Shown piece after piece: positions 37,680-48,391 of a stretch of 64,000 bases of DNA (position 1 is its first letter; the number at the start of each line of letters is the position of its first letter). A model generated the notes under the pieces. It did not search any database. It saw nothing but the letters and a program-made list of their open reading frames with translations, and was not told where the DNA came from. The position numbers and the translations under genes are program-made. The DNA comes from Haemonchus contortus (Eukaryota > Nematoda > Chromadorea > Rhabditida > Trichostrongylidae): NCBI GenBank assembly GCA_000469685.2, contig LS997564.1, positions 17,945,615-18,009,614 on the forward strand, written 5' to 3'.

Positions 37680-38155
37680 AGGGCTGATATGAGCGCTGCC
37701 ATTGGCGCCGGTCTCCGAAACACTGATCTGCAGGATGGAGCGAGAGTGTTCGGGATACCTCTCTTGAACCTCAAAAGATATTTCGTTCTAATTCGCCTTT
37801 ATGATAGGAAATGCCGACGCCCTGATGTTCCCTTCCAGAAGGAAGGTGACTGTGTGATCTCAGTCGTATATCTCATCACATGCCAACTGTGTGGGGTGGA
37901 CTTTGTAGGGGACGGGAAGGCCACTTTGCATCAGGATGAAAGAGCATCTAGTTAGCAAGTCCATCCCTTTGGGTGATCACATGATACAGCACCATGGGAA
38001 TTAAAGTGTGGCGGTCTCTGTTACGATACTGTATCGTGAAGACGACTCTCAGCGCTCAAGAATCTGAAGGCATCGAGGATCGCGGCAAAGAACCCGAAAT
38101 TCAATAGAAGGACGATTGCGTGGCGATTACCAGGGCTACTCAACCTCCGACTGTT
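37680..38155 (+). mobile_element. Penelope-like element fragment (GIY-YIG region)
   Basis: The open frame 37689-37955 includes CVISVVYLITCQLCGVDFVG, the start of a GIY-YIG endonuclease domain as found at the C-terminus of Penelope-like retroelements, preceded by a cysteine/Arg-rich linker (RLYDRKC). After 37930 the similarity continues in other frames (KEHLVSKSIPLGDH, SVTILYRED, AAKNPKFNRR) to about 38155. The reverse transcriptase part is absent. It abuts a Tc1-type MITE on its right. Confidence 0.65.
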
Positions 38156-38165
38156 CATATATATA

Positions 38166-38690
38166 CAGTAGCGCTCAAAAGTCTTCGGTGGAATGCTTCT
38201 TCAGCCGTACCTTTCAGTCGTAACTCCTCTCCTACTGGATCTAATCGTGCGAAATTTCTATATTTGGAGCGTGGGTGTATTGTGAATATTTACCACTATT
38301 AACTTGCAATCTGATCATGTTCCAAATATTCCAAAGAGCATGAACTCAAAATCGACTGAAAATACAGATGATGGTCCATCTAGAATCTCTTTCCTTTTTA
38401 TCATGTCAAAAGTGTACGAGCGGTAACGCCGAACACAATAGATGAGAAAAACGCATATGAGGTGCGAATAAATGCAGACGCCAACAACTTTAATTTTAGC
38501 AAAATGTGCTACCGCGACAGACACCTTACTCTACCTGTAGATGTTGCAGCTTTGCAGTGAAATAGGTTGGGTAGGGTGAAGTATGCTCTAGTTAAACATA
38601 TCCAAATTTCGTGTCATTCGGTCCACCAAGAAAAAAGTTATGAACGAAAAAGCGTTAAAGCATTTCACCGAAGACTTTTGAGCGCTACTG
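38166..38690. mobile_element. Tc1-type MITE, copy 1 (525 bp)
   Basis: Inverted ends CAGTAGCGCTCAAAAGTCTT and complement define 38166-38690, flanked by TA. The CAGT start and TA target are typical of Tc1-like elements. There is no transposase, so it is non-autonomous. It is followed after 6 bp by a second copy of identical length. Confidence 0.88.
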
Positions 38691-38696
38691 TATATA

Positions 38697-39221
38697 CAGT
38701 AGCGCTCAAAAGTCTTCGGTGGAATGCTTCTTCAGCCGTACCTTTCAGTCGTAACTCCTCTCCTAAAGGATCTAATCAAGCAAAACTTCTATATTTGGAG
38801 CGTGGGTGTATTGTGAATATTTACCACTATTAACCTGCAGTCTGATCACGTTCCAGATATTCCAAAGAGCATGAACTCAAAATCGGCTGGAGATACAGAT
38901 GATGGCTCTTCTAGAATCTCTTTCCTTCTTGTCATGTCTGAAGTGTACGAGCGGTAATGCCGGACGCAATAGATGAGAAGCACGCAGATAAGGTGCGAAT
39001 AAATGCAGACGTCAACAACTTTACTTTAAGCAAAATCTGCTACTGCAACAAACACCTTGCTTTATCTGTGGATGTTGCAGCCCCGCAGTCAAGTTGTGTT
39101 TGGTAGGGTGAAATATGATCTAGTTTAACATATCCAAGTTCCACGCGATTCGGTCTACTAAGAAAAAAGTTATGAACGAAAAAGCGTCAAAGCATTCCAC
39201 CGAAGACTTTGAGCGCTACTG
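38697..39221. mobile_element. Tc1-type MITE, copy 2 (525 bp)
   Basis: This has the same length, orientation and ends as copy 1, from which it differs by scattered substitutions. The two copies are separated only by TATATA (38691-38696), so the second inserted at a TA at the very edge of the first or the pair arose by tandem duplication. One base is missing in the right inverted repeat. Confidence 0.88.
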
Positions 39222-40468
39222 TATGTATATATATTATAGTATATACGGGTTAGGGAACGAATCTCGGTTCAATACCCTCCCTGGGAGGACAAGAACACTA
39301 ATTCGATATCGGCTAGCCATCGGGAGTCATTGTATAGGTTATACTTGCAATCAAACTAGGACTCTAAATGGAATTGGAATAGGTAGGTTCCTCCCAGAAC
39401 TGTATAAGCGCCGAAAATGCTTTTGCTTCTGAGAATGCGAAAAATGTGCTCTTTAGGATGAATGCATTGTACAAAGTTTAGAGTTCTCATCTTATAGAAA
39501 ATTCCTTGATGTTTCTTACTAAACTCAAACGAAGTAGAATTATTTCTCTCCGTTGGGAGCGACGATGATTTCTAGGTTCTGAAGAAAGGAAAAAAGAAGC
39601 GTAGATCTAGTAAGAAAAGTACATCTGGTCCGAGTCCGTTGATTTCCTCCACGTCTGTCAAAAATGTATAGTGCGTGACAGTATAATTTCCTCCTTCTTG
39701 TATAAAATTAACTACTGCTCGGCACCATCTCGCTTCTTCATGATACACGTCCCCTTCCTGGAATACTTGAGATGAAAAGAAACGGAAACTGCACAGTAAT
39801 TACTGACTAGTATCTCGGTTTATAAACGATGCTGAGTCGACGGCCTCTTCAAACCGCAGACATTTTTTTCAACTATAATAAGAAATTTATTTAAATGACT
39901 TCGTATCTGTGAACTCACCAAACTGGAATAGCAAAAAATGGATTCGACAGACGCAGTGTGAATAGCAAGTATGCAGCACCATAAAATGTCTTCTAAAAAA
40001 ACATGATTTCACCATCTCAAAAAGGTGCCATTTTGAACAACTTAAAGTACTAGTGCACTGTTCCCATTTATTTTTGCATATTGTTAATTTGTAAGTGATG
40101 CTGTGTAAGCGTGACGATAGCTACTTTCATGACTCATCTGACTATTTCAGGGCGGAGCGAGGATGATGGAAGCGGTCGAGGAGTCGGCCACACGTCGGAC
40201 CGAAGGGCAGTCGCCTTCCTCTGTACAGTTCTCCTACATCTTGGGGCGACGTCCCAGACACAAAGACCTGTTCATCAACCTATTGTATTCTTTGCGTACC
40301 TTTGTATATGTTCGCCTATCGTGTTATGTTTATGTCCTTTTACTCGTATTCCGAGTTGTTATGAGAAGTTATTATTATTCATTTGTCGCTGCTCATATCT
40401 GTGCCTTATGGAGCCTGTCTGCTATGACTATTATTCTCCTAATAAAACTCAGTCAACTACTAGTCTAA
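39222..40468. other. No recognisable gene
   Basis: Short open frames only. Between 40111 and 40503 two frames are open, but neither has splice support or a known domain. Confidence 0.3.
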
Positions 40469-41919
40469 CCAGGGAAGGATCCCAACTCGAAGTGGCCATT
40501 TGAAATAAGACGTATACTGCTAGACGTGTTTTTGAGCGCTGAATTCAAACCCGCTTTCCAAATCTGTCAAGCGATTCTCTGAACGGAGATATGAGGGTGG
40601 TTTTAGGAGTCATTGCATGAGAAAACTTAAATTACATGGAAGCAGCTCAACGGCGGCTTGGTGTAGTGGTAAGCGTGACGCTTCATGGGCGAGAGGCTAG
40701 GGTTCGGGTTTCGTGGGGAACCAGTTTTTGCCTTGTATAGAATTTTTCCCTCCAGGACTAGGAAATACTTTCATGGTTATTTTATCACGTTTTATGACCT
40801 TTTAATGCTTTGCTGATACCTTCTCCTACCTACCTACCTGTCACCGAGGGGGAAATTGCGCAAAATTTGGAGGTCCGGGCGAGTAAAACGCATATGATGA
40901 GCAATAATGTTGCTAGAGTGGGTGTTTTTGCTAGATTAGGTGCGACGGTGCGTAGCAGACCCGGACTCACCTACACCGGCATTGGTGATAGTGGACTCGT
41001 GGACATCATTCAAAGTCCAGAACGCTATTCAGTGCGTCTCACCTTTACAAAAGCAGATGAAGGGAATAACATCCTGCTCGAGGCTACCACGAAGCTAATA
41101 CGGCCGATAGATGCTCATTTCTTATTTCCTTCTAGAAATGTGGTTAAACACACCACCTCGTATGTAATAGCTCATGATCTCAACTTTTACGTGTACACAC
41201 GAGACCCCATTCTTTGCTTTCTATCGCCTGTCTATTTTCAGTTCTGGGCGTTTAGATTTAGCAAATTTCTCTTTGATTCATGGTATGCCGCCGGCTACTT
41301 AAGCACTCACCCGGGTGATTTTGGGACGTAATTCTGTTTTCCTTCTGAATTGGGGTAAGTGAGTGTAAAGCAATGGGCTGTGACGAGTTCTTTTTCATCC
41401 GTTTCTCCCATTGTGAAAAGTTTCTTTGTTTCAAGCAATTCGTGCTAGAGTATCACATTTGTTCATTCAAGTGACAAAGTTATCCTACTATGAATCCTGC
41501 TGTGAATATAGAGTGCATGGGCATGCGAGTGAAACTGAAGTATTTTTTCAAGTGGATAAATGTCGGCAAAAGCCTTTAAAGGTCGTAAAACGTGTTAAAA
41601 TCACAATGAGAGTATTTCCTAGCTTTGAAAGGAGAAATTCTATATAATGCAAAAACTCGGTCCCCCACAAAACCCGAACCCTAGCCTCTCGCCCATGAAT
41701 CGTCACACTTACCACTACACCACGCCGCCGATGATAAGTTAGCTGCTTCCATGTAATTTAAGTTTTCTCATGTAATGACTCCTAAGACCCTCCTCATAAC
41801 TCCGTTCAGAGAATCGCTTGGCAGATTTGGAAAGCGGATTTGAATTCAGCGCCCAAAAACACGTCTAGCAGTATAGGTCTTATTTAAAATGGCCCCTTCG
41901 AGTTGGGATCCTTCCCTGG
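40469..41919. mobile_element. Element with ~360-bp inverted repeats carrying tRNA-like Pol III boxes
   Basis: The left arm (40469 to about 40825) is the inverted complement of the right arm (about 41560 to 41919). Outer ends read CCAGGGAAGGATCCCAACTC, and both are flanked by TAA (40466-40468 and 41920-41922), a 3-bp duplication as made by PIF/Harbinger-type transposases. Each arm holds a tRNA-like stretch (left 40668-40735) with a perfect A-box consensus TGGTGTAGTGG and a partial B-box GGGTTCGGGTTTC. The 730-bp loop contains a 145-codon open frame. No transposase is recognised. The superfamily is inferred from target length only. Confidence 0.75.
40894..41331 (+). CDS. Unknown open frame inside the inverted-repeat element
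   Basis: The frame is open for over 170 codons (40810-41331); the first ATG in frame is at 40894, giving 145 aa. It lies almost entirely in the unique loop between the two arms. The N-terminal half is basic/hydrophobic (NNVARVGVFARLGATVRS), the middle is charged, and the C-terminal third is aromatic-rich (FQFWAFRFSKFLF). A TTTTCAG acceptor precedes the aromatic part, so it may be spliced. It could be a captured host gene piece or the element's own protein. No family is recognised. Confidence 0.35.
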   Translation: MMSNNVARVGVFARLGATVRSRPGLTYTGIGDSGLVDIIQSPERYSVRLTFTKADEGNNILLEATTKLIRPIDAHFLFPSRNVVKHTTSYVIAHDLNFYVYTRDPILCFLSPVYFQFWAFRFSKFLFDSWYAAGYLSTHPGDFGT

Positions 41920-41922
41920 TAA

Positions 41923-42435
41923 GATGTACATGCACGAGCCGCTGCGCGCGCCAGCTTACTAATTTTGTATTTTGTATCGTTCCACATATCAAAGTATCAG
42001 CGATTTCCTAACTTGGCTGATAACACTCACTGTAGACAGTCGTTTTGCTTCTACAAAGTTCTCCTGTAATCTCGCAAACATTGTTTGTGTCACTGTTATA
42101 GCGGCCAGTCATTGTAATCATTCATGAGTCGACCGGACTGCTCGTCATTGTCAGAATCCACAGGTCTCCTTTTTCAAATTTTCAGAACTATCTCATCAGT
42201 TTTTGGGGAGGACACCCACTCCTTGGTGCATCGACACAGTAACAACGTGATGAGCACCAGCGGTAGGGTGTGCCAAGAAGATTCCGTAGCTAGTTCACGT
42301 ATTCTATGCCTTACCCCGTAGACTGTGATATCATTTACTTGAACAGGATAAATCTACTGTGTGTGTTCCTTTCTCCTATTAACAATATTGTAAGAAGTAT
42401 CGTTCATTCTGTAAATTTCAGCTACTCAAGAAACG
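41923..42435. other. No recognisable gene
   Basis: Nothing recognised between the inverted-repeat element and a minus-strand SINE. Confidence 0.3.
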
Positions 42436-42661
42436 AAAGTGCCATTCAGAGTCGTACTGGCGGTTTGAAAGCGCATGTAATCAATGACTTGTGGTGGCCG
42501 GCCATTGTAGAAGACAATGCTTTTAACCTCCCAGACGAATTTGGTACCACTTGAGCGACTTCGGAGGATGGTGGGCTTGGTTGACATGGGAGAGTGTCGA
42601 TCCTGATTTCAAACCACGAACTGTACGTACTGTATAGTGCGCCACTTGCCACTTCATCACC
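42436..42661 (-). mobile_element. tRNA-derived SINE copy (minus)
   Basis: Read on the minus strand it starts GGTGATGAAGTGGCAAGTGG and carries the family B-box relic, GGATCGACA, CCACCATCC, TGGTACCA, GGCCGGCCACC and CAAGTCATTG blocks in the canonical order. The A-box is degenerate. Confidence 0.75.
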
Positions 42662-43145
42662 TTCCCCTTTTGGTTGCACAGGCAATACACAACTTTCAGA
42701 ACATCGAGACCGAAGCTCTGCACGACGAAGGCCAGTAATTCTAGACTTCTCCTGGCATTCGATTCATAAGCCTCAAAAAGTGGAACAAGCACAAGTGGAA
42801 CTGATTCATGACTTTCGGTCGCTCCCGTTCGACACCGACACCTCGTGTCTTTTCTCGAAATAGGGTGAGTAGTGATATCAATCAGTGGCAAGGCAGTTCT
42901 TTTGACATTTTGCAGTCTTGACTTTAACAACCAAGCTAGAACTACTTATCATTATCCATTCGCTTCAGCGTGCATCCTTGCTCCCTATGTGGACTAGCAT
43001 CGCAACGATTATGGTTCCATCTGTATGACTATTTTGTAGACTCCCCTCCAACGGTGTGAAATCGATATGTTCGACTGACATACCATTCCTCTTTACAGAT
43101 AAATGATACTTTTATGTTTATAACCACACCGAAACATGCCGCAAC
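42662..43145. other. No recognisable gene
   Basis: Nothing recognised between the minus-strand SINE and the short CA microsatellite. Confidence 0.3.
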
Positions 43146-43183
43146 ATACACACCGACACACACACACACATACACGCACACCC
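43146..43183. repeat. Short CA-type microsatellite
   Basis: An imperfect (CA)n tract of about 38 bp lies just beyond the 3' end of the minus-strand RTE remnant. Short tandem repeats often terminate RTE LINEs, but the CA tract may be independent. Confidence 0.7.
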
Positions 43184-43189
43184 CCGACA

Positions 43190-45200
43190 TGCATCTCCTG
43201 TCACCTGTCGTTATTCATCAATTTTCTCGAACGGGCGTCAGTAATATCTACATTCGTCCCTGTGGCGGACCACAGTGGTGCAGTGGTCCTGAGGACACGG
43301 CATTCCTTTTGTTCAGAGCTTTCGTGAAGAAGTTTGACCATCGCACCGGCGACCATCCTAGTGTTCGTCTGACGTCTCAAGGACAGTTAGTAACAGCCCT
43401 GGTCCAACGGTAGTATTGCATGACGTGTCCGGGCCATCTAGTTTTCGATTCCTGGGCGCATTCAACGGCATCCCTGGTCTTCGTTCGTTGACGGAGCTCG
43501 GAAACCGAGTTCCCTTCTGCACGACAATCCCTGATCTTCTTTCGTTTACAAAACTCGGATTCCCCGTGCACTCGCGTGTATAAAGAAATTCCCAATAACG
43601 CTTCTTTCCAAGCGCGTTGGATAACGCTGATAGCATATTCATCATGCTTTCGTAAAGTTCAAGTCTCTGAGGCATAAGTCAAAGCAGGAAGGACAGTGGT
43701 GTCGAAAATGTGAGCGCAACGTTCGAACGTTCTTCACGCAGTGTGTTTCCCTCTCCTCAGCTTCAAAGCTGGATCATTCATCATGCTGATTTTTCGGCCT
43801 AGATGCAAATAGCCGAAGCAGTCGGAGATCCATTTATTGGAAAAGGAGTATCAGGTATCAACCGTTTCTCTTGCACATCTTCGCTACCTTCATTCTAAAG
43901 CCGATCTTTCCACAAGAGCTATAAAACTCGGCTAGCATTCGTTCCTCTTGCTCGATGTCCGGTGTTGTAGGTACGATGTCGTATGCAAAGCGGATGTGAT
44001 GTTAAGTAGCGGCTATCGACATTCAATCCCATGTCATTCCAAATTACGCGCATATTCTTGAAGCGGCATTGAGAAGTTTGATAGAAATGGTATCACCCTT
44101 CCGAACTCATCTCTTCACGTAGACAATGGCTTCCTCAGAGAGCGGCGAAATCTTGCATGAAGTTGTCTTAAAGCTCGAAGCATCCATGTGTACTTAGAAG
44201 GAACACTCTAATTGCCAAGCGCGTTGATTACCGCTTCTGTCAGGACGGTATCGAAGATCTTTTAATCGATGGACAATAGACGTATTAGTATTGCGGTATT
44301 TGCTATACCGTATTTGCTATACTTTAACGAGCCTTGTTATAGTATAGATGTGATTGTTTGTATTCAACCCTCTCCAAAATCCTGCTTGAAAAGCTTCTAT
44401 GCTTGAAGCTTCTATGCATTCAACCCTCCCCGAAATCCTGCTTGAAAAGCTCACCAAAGTATAGCAAATACAGCATGTCCCGAAATACTAATACCTAATA
44501 TCTATTACATATCGGGATCTCCATTCTTATACAGCAACACAGTCTTGCTGGTTTTTCCCGGGCTGGTCACTTTGCATTCCGGCAGATACCGCGTGAAGAG
44601 TCGAGCCATAGTTCCGACGACAATTGGTGGGAGAGTCCTCATACGTTCTGACTTGACCAGACCGGGAGCGGGTGCACACATTTCTTCATGGACGTGATGG
44701 CATGTCGAATTTTATGAGGGTAAAATGAAGGGGCGACATATCCGTCTTGCCTAAGATAGTAGGTAGTCAGTTGGACGTGGTTGTCGAAGAGATTCGAGTA
44801 AAAGTCGTAGGTGACCTTTTCCGTTGCCCACCGGATGCAGTAACTGTTCCGTCAAGACGACGACAGAAGGTCAATGGTCTTGGTCTTGTTATTGGTGAAC
44901 TCCATTGGGTTTTGTCATTACAAGACCAAGATGACCTTCTTTCGTCGTATGACGGAACTGCTGCATCGAATCTTGACAAATGTCGCGATTTTCGGTGGAG
45001 CATACGAAAAAAATGGGTTGAGCCGTGCGTGAAATGGTTTGGTGACCTAGTTTTGACGGACGCGCGGAACGAATGTACCCCTAAGCCCTTGGCTACTTGT
45101 ACACTCTCCTTGTAGGCTTTCCTAGCACTGTCATGAAGATTTCGATGGGCCAGTTGTAGTATTCATCGATGTTGTCTATACCGGAATCTCCCAGAGATTG
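43190..45200 (-). mobile_element. RTE-type LINE remnant (minus strand)
   Basis: On the minus strand a degenerate RTE ORF2 can be followed from about 45200 to 43200. NIDEYYNWP-like linker residues occur near 45.16 kb, then KTSKTVLLYKNGDPD near 44.5 kb, LLSIDYKIFDTV near 44.25 kb, and a damaged catalytic box FAYDIV near 44.0 kb where F-A-D-D is expected. The C-terminal block includes GHVMQYYRWTRAVTNCP near 43.4 kb and WSNFFTKALNKRN near 43.3 kb. Frameshifts and stops are many. The endonuclease domain is not seen. A small foldback element interrupts it at 44280-44496. Confidence 0.85.
44280..44496. mobile_element. Foldback/MITE nested in the RTE remnant
   Basis: Inverted arms (44280-44325, ACGTATTAGTATTGC… and 44456-44496) flank a centre with a 54-bp tandem duplication (44361-44451, unit containing AAATCCTGCTTGAAAAGCT). 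It lies exactly between the DPD and LLSID parts of the reverse transcriptase, which are adjacent in intact RTE proteins, so it is an insertion of about 220 bp. No clean target duplication was identified. Confidence 0.6.
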
Positions 45201-45635
45201 CAAATGGAGCAAAGTAAACCCAGTTGGTAAAGGTCTTGGCACTTCGTTTCTTGATTTTCATAACTCTCTCTCTTCACGCACTGAAAAGCAGAATCTAGCG
45301 CGGAAGAAACGAAGGTCAATCCCATGTAGAACTTCGGAAGACAGCGATGTTTGTCAGGCAGAACTTTTGATTGAAAATGATGGGATCTGCTACATTATGG
45401 AGCTCTCCACCGGGTGACTCTCATGCCCATCGCAGAAGAGAGGGCTTTTAGAACTGCGAGTCAAAGGGAAAGGTTAAATTTTTCAGGCGTTGATCGAGTA
45501 TGTCGTCATGCGCTCCCATATTCGACTTCCATTCGAAACCATAGTACCGTATTGAATGTGTATGTGGCCCATACAATAACTTCCCGAATCGATATCCAAA
45601 TAGGCCAACCAGGCCTTTCGCTCCTCAGGGATCCG
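45201..45635. other. No recognisable gene
   Basis: Possible upstream part of the RTE remnant, too degraded to recognise. Confidence 0.3.
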
Positions 45636-45818
45636 ATGGTTGGTGGTGGCCACTGATGTACAAATCAGTGCTTTTATACTACTAGACGTATCTGGTACCG
45701 AATATCCGATTCCTGAAGAATGAGAGGCCTAGTTGACCTATTCGGATATTGATCCGAGATTCGAACCCTTGACCAGGTGCGTGTGTGATAGTGCGCCGCT
45801 TACCACTACAACACGAAG
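45636..45818 (-). mobile_element. tRNA-derived SINE copy (minus)
   Basis: On the minus strand: TTGTAGTGGTAAGCGGCGCA (A-box region), GGGTTCGAATCTCGGATC (good B-box), then GGTCAACTAGGCC, GGTACCAGATACG and TCAGTGGCCACC blocks of the family. The 3' third is lost. Confidence 0.75.
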
Positions 45819-46865
45819 GAAGTGGGGTCCTCTATGAAGCTCCATATAAATCACATCGTGCTTATCAGTATAACACGGATTAAGAATCGACACACCAAAT
45901 TACTGCTTTACAAATGAGAGAGAAGAGAGATACTCCTGTAACTCAGTATCTCTGCTAAGAATTGTAGTATTGAGTAGTGAAACCAGTAAAGATGAAAGTT
46001 GTCATGCGAAGACTTTCTACCTACGGATTCGCGACTGGTTCTCACTGGCAGCTCGAATTTCAAACTAATTTAAAGATTTAGAATCACCTATTCTCCAATC
46101 AATTTGAGAGATGCACAATAATTGGATTAATATCGACAGTCGTCAGCAGTTGTACTAGGGTTACAACTGCGTTTTTTCAATAATGTCCATGATGAAAGAG
46201 GCAGAAAAGATTCCCAGGAGTGGATCACAAATCGAAGTCGTTTGATATTACCCCTTATAGGTGGACAGCTTGTTCATAAAACTTCGAACCTCACCTATTA
46301 CAGATCGCTGTAGTAATAACATTGCAGCGTAACGAAGTTTCCGATGTCACAATTGTATTTTCGAGTAGGTTGACCACCTCGCACGACGTTGCTACTAAAT
46401 TGAAACACTACAGTGATGAGTAGGCTACAATCACTGCTTATCCGAATGAGAGGTATCTAAGTTCATTATCTGTTTATGATACTTGAATGTTGGTCTCTGT
46501 TCTGATAAGGCAATGCGCGCCTTCTCGACAGTTTTTATTCGGCTTTCGAGGCGTGAAAAATCGTTTTCGACAGAAGAGTTGTGGTGGGATGGGGCCACCC
46601 CACCGCACTCCGTGTCTTTGACGCTGAAAGCAATAGGTCTGTTCTGGTGCTTAGAAACAAATCTGAACTATGTAGTGCGATGGAATATAGAGATTTTCGC
46701 CTAAGCCTAAGAAGGGAAGGATCACTGGGTTGGGTGGGGTAACATTCCGTACAAAAGGCTGGAATGAACGAGGAATTGCTAATTAAAGTACTGTTTTCCG
46801 GAAAAAGTGCAGTGGGGCGAGGGAACGCTTCCCTCCAGCCGTACTGCACACTCATATGTATACGG
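45819..46865. other. No recognisable gene
   Basis: Short open frames only; nothing recognised. Confidence 0.3.
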
Positions 46866-47130
46866 AAGTGGTGTAGTGGAAAGTGGCGCACTAACACACA
46901 CGCATATTCGAATCTGGATTCGAATCCCGGATCGACATCCATCCAGGTCAACTATTAACCAACATTAATTGGTACCAGGCTCGTCTGGAAGGGTAAAAGC
47001 ACTGACTTCTACATCGGTTGGCCACAGCAAGTTATTGTATAGGCCACAGACGCATTCAATACGCCCACTACGATTCTGAATGGAAGTCGGATGCGGGGCT
47101 CACATGGGATTGATCAGCGCCTGAAGACTT
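46866..47130 (+). mobile_element. tRNA-derived SINE copy (near full length)
   Basis: The head TGGTGTAGTGGAAAGTGGCG and B-box GGATTCGAATCCCGGATCGA are well conserved. Body blocks TTGGTACCAGGC, GGGTAAAAGCACTGAC, ACATCGGTTGGCCAC and GATTCTGAATGGAAGTCGG follow, then GGGATTGATCAGCGCC. This is the best copy for defining the family (about 260 bp). Confidence 0.82.
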
Positions 47131-47992
47131 TATCCATTATCTATCAGTTCTTATCGAAACCCAGAAAGCACAGAATTTTCTTAGTCTTCATTTCAATAAG
47201 AAACATAGACGTTTATTAAGATAGCACAAAAACAGTAAATAGTAATTGGTCAATAGAAAACAAACTACTAAACACTTGAACAAAGTCATGTACACTGGAA
47301 CCATATTGGTAAAGTAGCTACTTTACAACGATATCTCAGTTGTCCACTTTGGGAAAATGATGATTATTCGAATTAAGAACAAACAGTTGAGACCCGAAAA
47401 ATATTATGCCGTCGAATCGACGACCGTAACCCGTTATAAAAATTCTTGAAATCCACAACTGAATAAAAATCGGTGAAACGATTTCGTGGTGGGAGGTAAC
47501 AGTGACGATATTCGTACCGAAAGGGTGTTTAGACGAGAATTCAGTCATGTGCAAATACGTAAAGTATCCCTCCTGATAAGAACTGCTTCCCACTACTGCC
47601 ATGGGTATATGCGAAAACGATCAGCTGATTCAATTTTCCAGTACAGCATCTTCAAGGGTATCAAAACAGGGCCACTTTTCAGTGTGATGTTCAAAAGAGA
47701 CTTTTTTGAGGCCTCGTTGCAGTCATCTAGGCGGTGTCTAGACCCAACAACTGCTCATGTGGCATTGGAGACCAAAGATTCGTCCCAGTAGAAGATTTCA
47801 GGAACAGTTATTATTGTAGACTGTACCCTCAAAAAGTCCTATGAGTCTGTGTGTATGTGTTAGCTGCTGTCCAGGAAGTTCAATCTTTAATACCCCAGTT
47901 CCTTACCCAATTCTTTGGCAGCGAGTCCCATCACGAAATAGAATCATCGGTTTGGTGGTGTGCTCTTGGCCTGTTCTAAGCAGACAATTCTC
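47131..47992. other. No confident gene
   Basis: A 101-codon plus-strand open frame (47486-47791) and an overlapping minus-strand frame lack splice support. Confidence 0.3.
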
Positions 47993-48103
47993 CTACACAA
48001 AACACGACTCCATTAACGGTAACATTTGTTCGACGAGGTTTCTTTGCACAAATTGAAGCGTCAGCATAGCAGCAGCAGTGGCCAACAGAAACAAGTAGTG
48101 CAT
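47993..48103 (-). CDS. Candidate signal-peptide exon
   Basis: A strong acceptor (TTCTTTCAG) sits 2 nt before an ATG that opens MHYLFLLATAAAMLTLQF, a typical secretory signal. The frame stops after 36 codons; a GTGCAAAG donor right after the signal would allow splicing onward. The acceptor next to the ATG would suit spliced-leader trans-splicing. No downstream exon was identified, and joining to the upstream small secreted frame is also possible in another phase. Confidence 0.35.
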   Translation of the reverse strand: MHYLFLLATAAAMLTLQFVQRNLVEQMLPLMESCFV

Positions 48104-48391
48104 TCCTGAAAGAAGAGACTGAAACGTACGATCATGAGTGATGACTCCACTTATAACGCAGCAAAAGCTATTGGTCGCCACGCGTACATGTTGATGTGTT
48201 TATGCCTGTGTTTACTTGTTTGTTTGCTATTTTGTTTGTGTGGGTTAATCAGAAACATTTCTGTTGGCAGAAACCCAGAGCATTCAGGTTTCAAAAAGCC
48301 GAAGGGACGTGTGCCCTAGTGATGTGCGACATAGAGTTGTGCGAGCCATTGCGCACTTAATTTCAGCAGTGAAACCATAGTATTCGGGTGT

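Noticed and set aside
40668..40735. Possible functional tRNA gene (and its inverted copy near 41652-41720)
   Set aside because: A- and B-box-like words are present, but acceptor and anticodon stems do not pair properly, and both copies lie in inverted arms of a mobile element.
44747..45115. 122-codon plus-strand open frame
   Set aside because: It is antisense to recognisable RTE sequence on the minus strand.
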